A stretch of DNA of 48,811 nucleotides from Woeseiaceae bacterium (GTDB lineage Bacteria; Pseudomonadota; Gammaproteobacteria; Steroidobacterales; Woeseiaceae), in NCBI GenBank assembly GCA_030066075.1, contig JASJCH010000027.1, positions 1 through 48,811 of the forward strand. The letters run 5' to 3'. Numbering within the stretch: position 1 is the first letter of the stretch; the number at the start of each line of letters is the position of its first letter. Under the pieces are notes generated by a model, which was not told the origin of the DNA, did no database searches, and saw only the letters and a program-made list of their open reading frames with translations. Shown here one piece after another: positions 17,104-30,524 of this stretch. Made by a program: the position numbers and the translations under genes.

Positions 17104-17793
17104 ATGCAAGACCAAGTAAATTACCTGGCCCCCGTGGCGGAAGATTCTGTCGAGAACCGTTCCGAGTTTGTCTGGAAGACCTACGCGCACGTCGTGGGCG
17201 CCATCCTGGCATTCGCGGGTGTTTCCGCTTACCTGTACCAGTCCGGAATTTCGGAACGCATCGCCATGCCGATGCTCAGCAACTGGCTGCTGGTTCTTGG
17301 CGCATTCATGCTCGTCGGCTGGGGCGCGTCGCACGTTGCGCATCGCGTCCAGTCAGTGCCCGCGCAATACGCGGCACTCGCGTTCTTCGTCGTCGCCGAA
17401 GCCCTGATATTTGCGCCGTTACTCTACATCGCAGCATCGATCGAGCCTGGCATCATCGAAGCCGCGGCAGGCGTTACCCTGCTCGGCAGCGGCGGCCTGA
17501 TCGCCGTGGCGATGATCACTCGCAAGGACTTCTCGTTCCTGCGCGGCCTGCTCGTCTGGGGCGGCATCCTCGCATTGATCGCCATCGTCAGCGCCGTGAT
17601 CTTCGGCTTCCAGCTCGGAACCTGGTTCATGGTTGCAATGATCGGCTTCGCTGGCGTGGCAGTGCTCTACGACACGTCGAACATCCTGCACCACTATCCG
17701 AAACATCTTTACGTGGCCGCAGCGCTCGAGCTTTTTGCCTCGATCGCACTGATGTTCTGGTATGTCCTGCAGTTCTTCATGAGCCGCGACTGA
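17104..17793 (+). CDS. Bax inhibitor-1/YccA family membrane protein
   Basis: This 229-residue integral membrane protein has seven hydrophobic helices and the BI-1 family features: a C-terminal pair of helices with VLYDTSNILHHYP, whose conserved Asp is linked to pH-dependent calcium leak in characterised homologues, and a short charged tail. The ribosome site AAGGAG sits 8 bases before the ATG. The gene ends at a strong intrinsic terminator. Bacterial members modulate FtsH activity (YccA) or ion homeostasis; which applies here cannot be told. Confidence 0.9.
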   Translation: MQDQVNYLAPVAEDSVENRSEFVWKTYAHVVGAILAFAGVSAYLYQSGISERIAMPMLSNWLLVLGAFMLVGWGASHVAHRVQSVPAQYAALAFFVVAEALIFAPLLYIAASIEPGIIEAAAGVTLLGSGGLIAVAMITRKDFSFLRGLLVWGGILALIAIVSAVIFGFQLGTWFMVAMIGFAGVAVLYDTSNILHHYPKHLYVAAALELFASIALMFWYVLQFFMSRD

Positions 17794-17811
17794 CCACAGC
17801 CAACAGCCTGC

Positions 17812-17840
17812 AAAAAAGGCCCGCTCTGCGGGCCTTTTTT
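17812..17840 (+). terminator. Intrinsic terminator after BI-1 gene
   Basis: AAAAAAGGCCCGC-TCT-GCGGGCCTTTTTT is a perfect 13-base stem with a 3-base loop and a T-run, starting 18 bases after the stop codon. Confidence 0.95.
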
Positions 17841-17890
17841 CTTGCGGCAATCACGGATGTCGTCATAGGCAACTACGTGTTATCAGTAAC

Positions 17891-17904
17891 TTGCCACATG
17901 GCAA
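17891..17904. promoter_or_regulatory. Palindrome TTGCCAcaTGGCAA upstream of cytochrome c gene
   Basis: Perfect 6-base arms are separated by two bases, ending 24 bases before the cytochrome ATG and just upstream of its ribosome site. It differs from the FNR/CRP half-sites (TTGAT, TGTGA). It could be an operator or a small leader hairpin. Confidence 0.25.
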
Positions 17905-17928
17905 AAGTCACTGAAAAGGAGCACATCC

Positions 17929-20939
<3,011 letters not shown>

Positions 20940-20950
<11 letters not shown>

Positions 20951-21365
20951 TCGTCGCTACCTTGCTCCTCACGAGCCGGTTTTCAATCCACTGGCTCCAG
21001 CCGCCGAGCCCGGCCAGGGCGATAGCCAGACCGACCGCAATGCCGGCCGCGTCTGCGGCGACATCGAGCCATTCGGACGTACGGTAGCCCACCAGGCGCT
21101 GGCAAGCCTCTATCAGGACGCCGAACGCCAGCAAGCCGACGGCAATGCGCCAGTATGACCCGCGGCTGTACTGGCCCGCAAACCACACCGCGAGAGTGGC
21201 GAAGACGATGCCGTGCATCCACTTGTCGGCATGCGTGAACCAGCTGACGAATTCCTGCCGGTCGGGCCACAGCCATCCAGCCGGCATCATGGACGCCAGC
21301 AAAACGATCACGAGGAACAGCAGGCCGGTGACTCGCCAGCGGGCCGCGTAACGCAGAGGTAGCAT
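20940..21365 (-). CDS. VanZ-like family membrane protein
   Basis: This 141-residue protein has four hydrophobic helices and VanZ-like features: [15 protein letters not shown] and the following helix with [20 protein letters not shown]. VanZ-like proteins are found in most bacteria with unclear function; the teicoplanin-resistance link applies to the original VanZ only. It is inserted between lolA and rarA, where E. coli has no gene, overlapping lolA upstream by one base (TGATG) and rarA by 11, so it is fully part of the operon. Confidence 0.85.
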
Positions 21366-22030
21366 CAGTCTACCGGCGCGCTGGCCACGACAGGTGTGCC
21401 GACGACGTCGACACCGTCAGGAATCTCGAAACGGAATCGGCCGGGCTCGAGCGGAGCATTCACAGCGAGATCGCTGAACTCGACCAGGGTCGTCTGGTCG
21501 AGATTGTCGAAGAACACCATGCGGCTCAACATGTCGTCGATGAACCCGAGTTCGACGCGCATGAAGCCGCTGTCCGTGTTTTTCGGGGCCAGCCGCACCC
21601 AGGTCGTCACGGTCTCCCGGTAGCTGCCCTCGTAATCGAATTGCTCGAGCGCATCCTCGGCGCCACCGAGCAACAGTGCCGGCGTATTCGCGAGCGCCTG
21701 CGCCTGCGGCTTGACCGTCACCTGGGCGAGATCGAGGTCGTAGCTCCAGATATTGAGGCCATCGGCAATCAACCACTGCTCGTAGGGCTCGACGTAAGAC
21801 CAGCGAAACTGGCCGGGGCGGCTGATCTCGAGCGTGCCCGTCGTGCGTTCCAGCACTTCACCGCCCGGATCGAGCAGTACCTGCTCGAAGCCCGCGCTGA
21901 ACGTGGTGATGTCCTCGACGAAGCTGTCGACGAGCTGGCGGCCCGTCGCCTCATCGACCGGTTCCGCGGCGACTGCAACGAAGCTGCTCAACGCCAGCAG
22001 CCAGGGTGCAAGGCGGCTGAGCCGGTTCAT
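21365..22030 (-). CDS. lolA: Outer-membrane lipoprotein carrier protein LolA
   Basis: This 221-residue periplasmic chaperone takes lipoproteins from LolCDE to LolB. The signal peptide is cleaved around SFVAVAA (about residue 22). Typical stretches are FSAGFEQVLLDPGG, RPGQFRWSYVEPYEQWLIADG and FIDDMLSRMVFFDN. It begins directly after the ftsK stop, without spacing, as in the conserved ftsK-lolA pair. One expected client is the alanine-rich lipoprotein at 42939. Confidence 0.95.
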   Translation of the reverse strand: MNRLSRLAPWLLALSSFVAVAAEPVDEATGRQLVDSFVEDITTFSAGFEQVLLDPGGEVLERTTGTLEISRPGQFRWSYVEPYEQWLIADGLNIWSYDLDLAQVTVKPQAQALANTPALLLGGAEDALEQFDYEGSYRETVTTWVRLAPKNTDSGFMRVELGFIDDMLSRMVFFDNLDQTTLVEFSDLAVNAPLEPGRFRFEIPDGVDVVGTPVVASAPVD

Positions 22031-24349
22031 CTATTCGTCCTTCGAGGCGGGCACGAGGATTTCACGCGTACCATTGGCCTGTAGCGGTCCAACGAGCCCG
22101 GCCGCCTCCATCGACTCAACCATGCGCGCCGCCCGGTTGTAGCCGATCTTGAGACGCCGCTGCACGCCGGAAATCGACGCCTTGCGCGTGTCCATAACGA
22201 CCTGGACGGCCTGGTCGTATAACGGATCCTGTTCTGCGTCCGCACTGTCTGCCACTCCCTGGTCAATTCCTGTCAGTCCTGGAGTTGGACCCTGGGGGCC
22301 GTCGAGAATTTCATCGAGATAGCGTGGAGCGCCGGCTTTCTTGAGGTGCCGAACGACCGAATGCACCTCGTGATCGGCGACGAAAGCGCCGTGCACACGC
22401 TGCGGCAGCGACGTTCCCGGCGGCAGGTACAGCATGTCGCCGTGCCCGAGCAGGTTTTCGGCGCCAACCTGGTCGAGGATCGTGCGGGAATCGACCTTGG
22501 CCGACACCTGGAAGGCTATCCGCGTGGGAATGTTGGCCTTGATCAGGCCCGTGATGACATCGACCGAGGGGCGCTGCGTGGCCAGCAGCATGTGGATGCC
22601 TGACGCGCGCGCCTTCTGGGCGAGTCGCGCAATGACCTCTTCGACCTTCTTGCCGACGATCATCATCATGTCGGCGAGCTCGTCGATGATAACGACGATG
22701 AACGGCAAGGGCTCGAGTACCGGGTGCTCGACCGGCTTGTCCTCGTCCACGAGCGGCGGCGGCGTGAACGTCGGGTCCTTGATCGGCTCGCCCTTGGCGA
22801 TCGCATCCTTGACCTTGCGGTTGTAGCCACCGATGTTGCGCACGCCGAGTGCGGACATCAGCCGGTAACGTCGGTCCATCTCGGCTACGCACCAGCGCAG
22901 CGCGTTGGCGGCTTCCTTCATATCGGTCACGACCGGCGTCAGCAGGTGCGGTATGCCCTCGTAGACCGACAGCTCGAGCATCTTCGGGTCGATCATGATC
23001 AGGCGGACGTGTTCAGGCTGGGTCTTATACAGCAGGCTTAACACCATTGCATTGATCGCAACCGACTTGCCGGAACCGGTCGTACCCGCGATCAGCAAAT
23101 GCGGCATGCGCGCCAGGTCCGCCACGACCGGCTCGCCGGCGATGTCCTTGCCAAGCGCCAGCGTCAGGGGCGAAGTGACCTTGTCGAACACCTGCGACTT
23201 GAGAATCTCGCCGAGCGTTACGAGTTCGCGGTTCTCGTTGGGGATCTCGAGACCGACGTACGACTTGCCCGGAATAACCTCCTCGATGCGGACACTGACG
23301 ACCGACAGCGAGCGCGCAATGTCCTTCGCGAGGTTGGCGATCTGGCTTACCTTGACGCCGGGAGCGGGATCCAGCTCGAAGCGCGTGATGACAGGGCCCG
23401 GCGACACCGACTTCACTTCGACCTCCACGCCGAAGTCGCGCAGCTTGAGTTCGACCAGGCGCGACATCGCCTCGAGCGACTCCTCGGACCGCCCGCTGCT
23501 CTGCTGCGGCGGATCGTCGAGCAACGCCAGCGGCGGCAGCTCACCTGCCGCCGGAGGATCGAACAACGGCACCTGGCGTTCCTTTTCGGCCCGTGCGCTG
23601 GGCTCCAGCGCCGGCACGCTGGGCTCGATGCGCGGCGGCTTGCGCTTGGCCGTGCGCTTTTTCTCCGTTTCTATGATGTCCTGGCGAGCGGCGGCCTGGC
23701 GGCGGCCCTCGGCCTTGTCCTTGAGTTCGTCTATTTTCAAGCGCGCCCGCTCATAGCCGGCGAGGCACCAGCGACCGATGCGATCCATCACGCTGAACCA
23801 GGAGATACCGAGGAACAGCGAGATCGAGGCGACCCAGATGACGAATAACAGCGTGCTCGCTCCCAGGAGCTTCATGACCGATGCGAGCCATTCGCCGACG
23901 ACCTGGCCGATGACGCCCCCGGCCGTGTTGCGAAAACCGGCGGGCGAAAAATGCAGCGTGGCAAGCGCGCAGCTCGTGACCAGCGTCGCGACGAAGCCGC
24001 TGATACGCAGCGTGTAATCCATCCGGGTGAGCATCTGCTGGGTCTTCTGCTCCCGGTACAGCATCCAGCCCAGGTAGAACACCATCACCGTAAACAGGTA
24101 GGCGGGCCGCCCGAAGAAGTCGAACAGGAATCCGGAGACATAGGCGCCGGCCCGGCCGATGCCGTTGTTCACCTGCGACGTACTGGTCGCCTGGCTGAAG
24201 CTGGGGTCGTCGATATGGTAGGTGAACAGCGCATACCAGAGGATCAGGGCGAGCGCGCCAAAGACGTACAGGGCCCCCTCGCGCAGCGCGCGCGAAACCT
24301 GCTCGGAAAGACCCGGTGGCGCCGTGGTTCTCTTTTGGGCTCGTGCCAT
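22031..24349 (-). CDS. ftsK: DNA translocase FtsK
   Basis: This 772-residue septal DNA pump has an N-terminal four-helix membrane domain (about residues 1-190), a short linker (about 90 residues, far shorter than in E. coli), the RecA-like motor with Walker A GTTGSGKS at residues 422-429, and a C-terminal winged-helix gamma domain ([21 protein letters not shown]). It aligns chromosome termini and activates XerCD at dif. It is first of the ftsK-lolA-vanZ-rarA-serS series and is transcribed away from trxB across a 141-base gap. Confidence 0.97.
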   Translation of the reverse strand: MARAQKRTTAPPGLSEQVSRALREGALYVFGALALILWYALFTYHIDDPSFSQATSTSQVNNGIGRAGAYVSGFLFDFFGRPAYLFTVMVFYLGWMLYREQKTQQMLTRMDYTLRISGFVATLVTSCALATLHFSPAGFRNTAGGVIGQVVGEWLASVMKLLGASTLLFVIWVASISLFLGISWFSVMDRIGRWCLAGYERARLKIDELKDKAEGRRQAAARQDIIETEKKRTAKRKPPRIEPSVPALEPSARAEKERQVPLFDPPAAGELPPLALLDDPPQQSSGRSEESLEAMSRLVELKLRDFGVEVEVKSVSPGPVITRFELDPAPGVKVSQIANLAKDIARSLSVVSVRIEEVIPGKSYVGLEIPNENRELVTLGEILKSQVFDKVTSPLTLALGKDIAGEPVVADLARMPHLLIAGTTGSGKSVAINAMVLSLLYKTQPEHVRLIMIDPKMLELSVYEGIPHLLTPVVTDMKEAANALRWCVAEMDRRYRLMSALGVRNIGGYNRKVKDAIAKGEPIKDPTFTPPPLVDEDKPVEHPVLEPLPFIVVIIDELADMMMIVGKKVEEVIARLAQKARASGIHMLLATQRPSVDVITGLIKANIPTRIAFQVSAKVDSRTILDQVGAENLLGHGDMLYLPPGTSLPQRVHGAFVADHEVHSVVRHLKKAGAPRYLDEILDGPQGPTPGLTGIDQGVADSADAEQDPLYDQAVQVVMDTRKASISGVQRRLKIGYNRAARMVESMEAAGLVGPLQANGTREILVPASKDE

Positions 24350-24393
24350 ATCTACAGTAAACTGCGTTGCAAATCCGGTCGCCCGACATACTG

Positions 24394-24460
24394 AGGCCCG
24401 CAGCAGCGCCCTTGAAAGTTTTCAACGGGACCGCATCTCGGGCCTTTAGCGGGCTTTTTT
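24394..24460 (+). promoter_or_regulatory. Attenuator-like leader upstream of trxB
   Basis: AGGCCCG (24394-24400) can pair perfectly with CGGGCCT (24439-24445). The overlapping GCCCGC (24396-24401) can instead pair with GCGGGC (24449-24454), which is followed directly by six Ts. The two pairings exclude each other and enclose a third imperfect hairpin (24408-24429). No gene upstream on this strand needs a terminator, so it may act in the trxB leader. A promoter upstream of it is not certain. Confidence 0.35.
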
Positions 24461-24469
24461 AGTGCCTGA

Positions 24470-25447
<978 letters not shown>

Positions 25448-25462
25448 TGCTACGGTGTCCGC

Positions 25463-26602
25463 ATGGAGGTCACCGTCAATGACAGCATCGCCAGTATCGC
25501 GCCACATGCGTGGAACGCGCTGGCGGGCGACGCCTGGCCCTTCCTGAAACACGAGTTCCTGCTGGCGGCGGAAACCAGCGGGTCCGTCACACCCGACGCA
25601 GGCTGGGCGCCAAGGCACCTCGCCATCTACGACGGCGACGATCTGCGCGCCGCCATGCCGCTGTACCAGAAAGATCACAGCTGGGGCGAGTTTGTTTTCG
25701 ACTGGGCCTGGGCGCACGCGTACGAGCAGGCCGGGCTCCCCTACTACCCCAAGCTCGTCTCGGCCATCCCGTTCACGCCGGCGCCGAGCCGCAGGCTGCT
25801 GCTGGCCGATCCCAACGATAAGGAAGCCGGCATCGCGCTGGTGCACGGCGCGGTTATGCTCGCGAACCGGGCGCACTGCTCGTCCGTGCACGTGCTGTTC
25901 CCGGCGGCCGATGAAATTGACCTGCTGCGCGAGGCCGGGCTGCACATACGCAAGGATTGCCAGTTCCACTGGCACAACGACGGCTACGCAGACTTCGACG
26001 AATTCCTTGCGACCTTCAATTCGGCGAAGCGCAAGAAAGCCCGGCGCGATCGTCGCAAGGTGCAGGAAGCCGGCATCCGGTTTCGCCGGTTGCGCGGCGG
26101 GGACCTGACGCCGGATGACTGGGACGAGGTGTACCGCCTGATCAGCCTCACGTTCATGCGGCGCGGGTCGCTGCCGTACTTCACGCTGGATTTTTTCAAG
26201 AAGATCTCGCAGGCGCTGCCCGACGGTATCCTCGTTGTCATGGCCGAGAAAGATGACGAGCCGGTCGCCGCCGCCGTGTTCTTCGTCGGCGAGCAGGCGC
26301 TGTACGGCCGCTACTGGGGCAGCGACGGCCATTACGACGCGCTGCACTTCGAGACCTGTTACCACCAGGGCATCGAGTACTGCATCGAACACGGACTGGA
26401 ACTGTTCGAACCGGGAACACAGGGCGAACACAAGGTTGCGCGCGGCTTCGTGCCGGCGGCGACATGGTCGGCGCATTGGCTCAAGCAGCCCGAGTTTTTC
26501 TCGGTCATCGGCGACTATCTCGAACGCGAGCGCCAGCATGTCGACCGCTACATGGACGCCGTCGACGACCGCAGCCCCTACAAGTCCGAGGAACCGACGT
26601 GA
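25463..26602 (+). CDS. FemAB-like GNAT-fold protein (DUF482/PF04339)
   Basis: This 379-residue protein matches the DUF482 family, described as peptidogalycan-biosynthesis or FemAB-like acyl-aminoacyltransferases with two GNAT-like halves. Family-typical stretches are WPFLKHEFLLAAE near the start, FNSAKRKKARRDRRKV in the middle, and ARGFVPAATWSAHWL near the end. True FemAB proteins use aminoacyl-tRNA to build peptidoglycan bridges, but activity of this family is not established. It overlaps aat by four bases (GTGA), so it is coupled to another aminoacyl-tRNA-dependent transferase. It occupies the place that cydDC holds in E. coli. Confidence 0.85.
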   Translation: MEVTVNDSIASIAPHAWNALAGDAWPFLKHEFLLAAETSGSVTPDAGWAPRHLAIYDGDDLRAAMPLYQKDHSWGEFVFDWAWAHAYEQAGLPYYPKLVSAIPFTPAPSRRLLLADPNDKEAGIALVHGAVMLANRAHCSSVHVLFPAADEIDLLREAGLHIRKDCQFHWHNDGYADFDEFLATFNSAKRKKARRDRRKVQEAGIRFRRLRGGDLTPDDWDEVYRLISLTFMRRGSLPYFTLDFFKKISQALPDGILVVMAEKDDEPVAAAVFFVGEQALYGRYWGSDGHYDALHFETCYHQGIEYCIEHGLELFEPGTQGEHKVARGFVPAATWSAHWLKQPEFFSVIGDYLERERQHVDRYMDAVDDRSPYKSEEPT

Positions 26603-27333
26603 GCCAGGGCCGCATCGAGTGGCTCAGCCCTGCCGATCCACCCGAGGCGTTTCCCGATGTGTCCGAGGCGCTGACCGAACCCGACGGGTTGCTTGCCGCG
26701 GGCGGCGACCTGCGGCCGGAGCGCCTGCTGGCCGCCTATGCGCGCGGCATATTCCCGTGGTTCGAGGAAGGCCAACCTATCCTGTGGTGGTCGCCGGATC
26801 CCCGCTGCGTGCTGTGGCCGGACAAGCTGCACGTCTCGCGGCGGCTGCGGCAGCAGCTGCGCAATTCGTCGGCCGAGCTGCGCTGCAACACGGCCTTCGT
26901 CGACGTCATGCGCGCCTGCGCCGCGAAGCGTCGCTCGCAACAGGGCACGTGGATTACCGAGGACATGATGGCCGCCTACGAGCGCCTGCACCGGGACGGC
27001 TGGGCTCATTCCATAGAGATCTGGGACGGAGACCGCCTCGTCGGCGGCGTCTACGGTCTGTGCATCGGCAGGGTGTTCTTTGGCGAGTCGATGTTCAGTG
27101 CCGAACCGAACACATCGAAAATGGCAATGCTCGGCCTCACCCGGCACATGCAGTCGACGGGCCTCCAGCTCCTCGACTGCCAGGTTGCCTCGCCGCACCT
27201 GTTCACACTGGGCGCCGAGTTTATGTCACGCGCAGAGTTTTCGGCGTTCCTCGCCGCCGCCTGCAGCCCGCCCGAGCCGCATAACGCCTGGCCCACAGAG
27301 GCCATGCCCGTCAGCGCCCTGTTCATTGCATAA
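26599..27333 (+). CDS. aat: Leucyl/phenylalanyl-tRNA--protein transferase
   Basis: This 244-residue enzyme adds Leu or Phe from aminoacyl-tRNA to proteins with N-terminal Lys or Arg, marking them for ClpS-ClpAP. Family stretches are GLLAAGGDL, ARGIFPWFEEGQPILWWSPDPR, TWITEDMMAAYERLH and GRVFFGESMFS. The GTG start at 26599 overlaps the stop of the preceding gene by four bases; reading further upstream in frame would only add translated sequence of that gene. ClpA and ClpS lie 0.3-3 kb downstream on the other strand. Confidence 0.96.
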   Translation: MSQGRIEWLSPADPPEAFPDVSEALTEPDGLLAAGGDLRPERLLAAYARGIFPWFEEGQPILWWSPDPRCVLWPDKLHVSRRLRQQLRNSSAELRCNTAFVDVMRACAAKRRSQQGTWITEDMMAAYERLHRDGWAHSIEIWDGDRLVGGVYGLCIGRVFFGESMFSAEPNTSKMAMLGLTRHMQSTGLQLLDCQVASPHLFTLGAEFMSRAEFSAFLAAACSPPEPHNAWPTEAMPVSALFIA

Positions 27334-27385
27334 CGACCGCGATTTCTGCACAATTCGCGGGCCTTAAGTCACAGACACCAACACC

Positions 27386-27604
<219 letters not shown>

Positions 27605-27609
27605 GCGCA

Positions 27610-29880
27610 TCAGGCGTCGGGAAGGTGCTCCAGCTCCTTTACCGCGGGCTCCGCGTTCAGCTGTAACTCGTCCTCGGAACCGACCGTAATCCGTACGTGA
27701 CCGCCCTCGGCGAGGCTGCCGAACAGCAGCTCTTCGGCCAGCGGTCGCTTGATCTGTTCCTGGATTAGCCGGGCCATGGGCCGGGCGCCCATCTTCGGGT
27801 CGTAGCCGCGGGCCGCGATCCACTCGCGCGCCGCATCGTCGAGTTCCAGCGTGACGTCACTCGTGTCGAGTTTGGCCTCGAGTTCCACGACCAGTTTGTC
27901 GACCACGCGCTTGACCGACTGGTGGTCGAGCGGCGCGAACTGAATGATCGCATCGATACGATTACGGAACTCCGGCGAGAACTGCTTATTGATGACCTCC
28001 ATGCCATCGGTGCTGTGATCCTGCTTGGTGAAGCCGATCGACGCACGGCTCATCTCCTGCGCCCCGGCATTCGTCGTCATCACCAGGATGACATTGCGGA
28101 AGTCCGCCTTGCGGCCGTTGTTGTCGGTCAGCGTGCCGTGGTCCATGACCTGCAGCAGCAGGTTGAAGACCTCAGGATGCGCTTTCTCGATCTCGTCGAG
28201 CAAAACTACCGCGTGCGGGTTCTTGGTGACCGCTTCGGTCAGCAGGCCGCCCTGGTCGAAGCCCACGTAGCCCGGCGGCGCGCCGATCAGTCGCGACACC
28301 GTGTGCCGCTCCATGTACTCCGACATGTCGAAACGGATCAGCTCCACGCCCATGCAATGGGCCAGTTGACGGGTGACCTCGGTCTTGCCGACGCCTGTCG
28401 GACCGGCAAACAGGAACGAGCCGATCGGCTTTTCTTCCTCGCGCAGGCCCGAGCGAGCCATCTTGATGGCCGACCCCAGCGCGTGGATTGCCGGGTCCTG
28501 GCCGAAGATCGTGAGCTTGAGGTCGCGCTCCAGCGTGCGCAACACGTCACGATCGGACGCCGACACGCTCTTGGGCGGGATGCGGGCCATCTTGGCGACA
28601 ATCCCCTCCACCATCTCGACCGTAACGGTATCGCTGCGCTCGTCGGCGGGCTTCAGCCGCAGGTTGGCGCCGGCCTCGTCCATCACGTCGATCGCCTTGT
28701 CCGGCAGCCGCCGGTCGTTGATATGCCGGGCCGCCAGCTCAACGGCAGCGTCGAGGGCCGCGTCTTCGTAGCTCACCTCGTGGTGCTCCTCGAAGCGGGA
28801 CTTCAGGCCATGCAGGATAGCGACCGTCTCCTCGATACTCGGCTCCGGTACATCTATTTTCTGGAAACGTCTAGCAAGTGCATGATCTTTCTCGAAAATA
28901 CCACGGTATTCGGCATAGGTTGTGGAGCCGATGCAGCGCATTTCACCGCTCGCCAGCACGGGCTTGATCAGGTTGCTGGCGTCCATGACGCCGCCCGACG
29001 CCGCGCCGGCGCCAATGACGGTGTGAATCTCGTCAATAAAGAGAATCGCGCCCGGGTCCTTGCGAACCTCGGCGATTACGCCTTTCAGCCGCTTTTCGAA
29101 ATCGCCACGGTATTTCGTCCCCGCGATCAGGGTGCCCATGTCCAGGGCGTAAATCGTTGCTTCCAGCAGGACCTCCGGGACACGCTTCTCGGTGATCATC
29201 CGTGCGAGGCCCTCGGCCAACGCCGTCTTGCCGACACCGGCCTCGCCGACGTACAGCGGGTTGTTCTTGCGCCGCCGACAGAGGATCTGCACCGTGCGCT
29301 CGATCTCCAGCTCGCGTCCGATCAGCGGGTCGATCTTGCCTTCAACGGCCATCTGGTTGAGGTTGGTCGCGTACTTCTCGAGCGGCGATTGCTCCGGCTC
29401 GCCCTCGCTGTCGAGGGACACCTCTTCATCCTGGTTGCCCTCGGTGGGCACCGACGGCATGCCGTGCGAAATGTAGTTCACGACGTCCAGCCGAGTGACA
29501 TCCTGCAGATTGAGGTAGTAAACGGCCTGGGACTGCTTTTCGCTGAATATCGCCACGAGCACGTTGGCGCTCGTCACTTCTTTCTTGCCGCTCGACTGCA
29601 CATGAAAAACTGCACGCTGCAGCACGCGCTGGAACCCCAGCGTCGGCTGCACGTCGGTCTCCGCATCTTCGGGCAGCAGCGGGGTCTGCTCGTCGATGAA
29701 CTCGGTCAGCTGGCGCCGCAGCTCCGGAATATTGCCGTCGCAAGCCTTGAGGATCTCGTGAACCTTGGGAATGTCGAGCAGCGCAAGCAACAGGTGCTCG
29801 ACCGTCATGAATTCGTGACGGCTGTCACGCGCTCGCTGAAACGCTTCGTTCAGGCAGAATTCCAGTTCACTGCTCAACAT
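27610..29880 (-). CDS. clpA: ATP-dependent Clp protease ATP-binding subunit ClpA
   Basis: This 756-residue Hsp100 unfoldase feeds substrates to ClpP. It has the N domain that binds ClpS (about residues 1-145), AAA domain D1 with Walker A GEAGVGKT at 212-219, and D2 with Walker A GPTGVGKT at 493-500, near the E. coli arrangement (758 residues). It lies 16 bases downstream of clpS on the same strand, forming the usual clpS-clpA pair. clpP is not in the window. Confidence 0.98.
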   Translation of the reverse strand: MLSSELEFCLNEAFQRARDSRHEFMTVEHLLLALLDIPKVHEILKACDGNIPELRRQLTEFIDEQTPLLPEDAETDVQPTLGFQRVLQRAVFHVQSSGKKEVTSANVLVAIFSEKQSQAVYYLNLQDVTRLDVVNYISHGMPSVPTEGNQDEEVSLDSEGEPEQSPLEKYATNLNQMAVEGKIDPLIGRELEIERTVQILCRRRKNNPLYVGEAGVGKTALAEGLARMITEKRVPEVLLEATIYALDMGTLIAGTKYRGDFEKRLKGVIAEVRKDPGAILFIDEIHTVIGAGAASGGVMDASNLIKPVLASGEMRCIGSTTYAEYRGIFEKDHALARRFQKIDVPEPSIEETVAILHGLKSRFEEHHEVSYEDAALDAAVELAARHINDRRLPDKAIDVMDEAGANLRLKPADERSDTVTVEMVEGIVAKMARIPPKSVSASDRDVLRTLERDLKLTIFGQDPAIHALGSAIKMARSGLREEEKPIGSFLFAGPTGVGKTEVTRQLAHCMGVELIRFDMSEYMERHTVSRLIGAPPGYVGFDQGGLLTEAVTKNPHAVVLLDEIEKAHPEVFNLLLQVMDHGTLTDNNGRKADFRNVILVMTTNAGAQEMSRASIGFTKQDHSTDGMEVINKQFSPEFRNRIDAIIQFAPLDHQSVKRVVDKLVVELEAKLDTSDVTLELDDAAREWIAARGYDPKMGARPMARLIQEQIKRPLAEELLFGSLAEGGHVRITVGSEDELQLNAEPAVKELEHLPDA

Positions 29881-29896
29881 CTGGGTTCGTTGCTCC

Positions 29897-30226
29897 TCAG
29901 GATTCTTCCATCTCGCACAATAGCGGATGCTGGTGTTGCTGGGCGATGCTCATCACCTGCGCAACCTTGGTCTCGGCTATCTCGAAATTGTAAACGCCGC
30001 AGACGCCTTTGCCCTTGGTGTGTACTTCTAACATGACCTGCGTGGCGCGCGTCCGTTCCATCCCGAAAATCGATTCGAGGATATCCACGACAAATTCCAT
30101 GGGCGTGTAGTCATCGTTGATGAGCACGACACGATACAGCGGCGGCTCTTTCAGCTTGGGCCGCGCCTCTTCGACCGCGAGGTCAAAGCGTTCCAGTTGC
30201 TCGTTGTCAGGTCCTTGTTCGCTCAT
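29897..30226 (-). CDS. clpS: ATP-dependent Clp protease adaptor ClpS
   Basis: This 109-residue adaptor delivers N-degron proteins to ClpAP. The family core is intact: [18 protein letters not shown], the pocket-forming [11 protein letters not shown] (His within), and [14 protein letters not shown]. The N-terminal tail of about 30 residues is the part that enters ClpA. It is first of the clpS-clpA pair and divergent from gspC. The cold-shock gene that usually faces clpS in enterobacteria is absent. Confidence 0.97.
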   Translation of the reverse strand: MSEQGPDNEQLERFDLAVEEARPKLKEPPLYRVVLINDDYTPMEFVVDILESIFGMERTRATQVMLEVHTKGKGVCGVYNFEIAETKVAQVMSIAQQHQHPLLCEMEES

Positions 30227-30292
30227 CGTCCGTACGTTGTCTCGATGTCACACTTCTTGCCCATAGCGCCCCCAGCCGGGGTCATGCGGGTT

Positions 30293-30324
30293 ATTATATA
30301 TGGGCTCATGACGGCGTTCTCCAA
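30293..30324 (-). promoter_or_regulatory. Putative clpS promoter
   Basis: On the minus strand, TTGGAG is followed after 17 bases by ATATAT, with a perfect TATAAT overlapping three bases further on. The -10 region is 67-75 bases upstream of the clpS ATG. The call rests on hexamer similarity only. Confidence 0.35.
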
Positions 30325-30399
30325 GCCTGGTTCACGGATTTTTCGCTGATTGCGGCCGTCCGGCCAGCACGGACAGACCAATACGACCGGCACGAAGCA

Positions 30400-30443
30400 C
30401 CTATATCATTGCCATATATAGGTTTTTTTAGCCCGTACGGGCT
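30400..30443 (+). terminator. Hairpin with T-run plus adjoining palindrome in gspC leader
   Basis: CCTATAT pairs with ATATAGG around a 9-base loop and is followed at once by seven Ts (30423-30429), a weak AT-rich intrinsic-terminator shape. It is followed directly by the perfect 14-base palindrome AGCCCGTACGGGCT. Both lie 80-125 bases before the chosen gspC start. No gene upstream runs in this direction, so it may be a leader attenuator for the gsp operon. The rest of the 298-base clpS-gspC gap shows only the clpS promoter candidate. Confidence 0.4.
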
Positions 30444-30524
30444 TGTTTGCACGTTGCCTCAACCCTTATCATCTTGGCGCTGCGTTTACAGGTAGAGCGG
30501 ATATCACTCACGGCCGATGACACG

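Noticed and set aside
27922-30036. 704-codon open frame on the plus strand opposite clpA
   Set aside because: Mirror frame of a GC-rich gene; the minus strand encodes full-length ClpA with all motifs.
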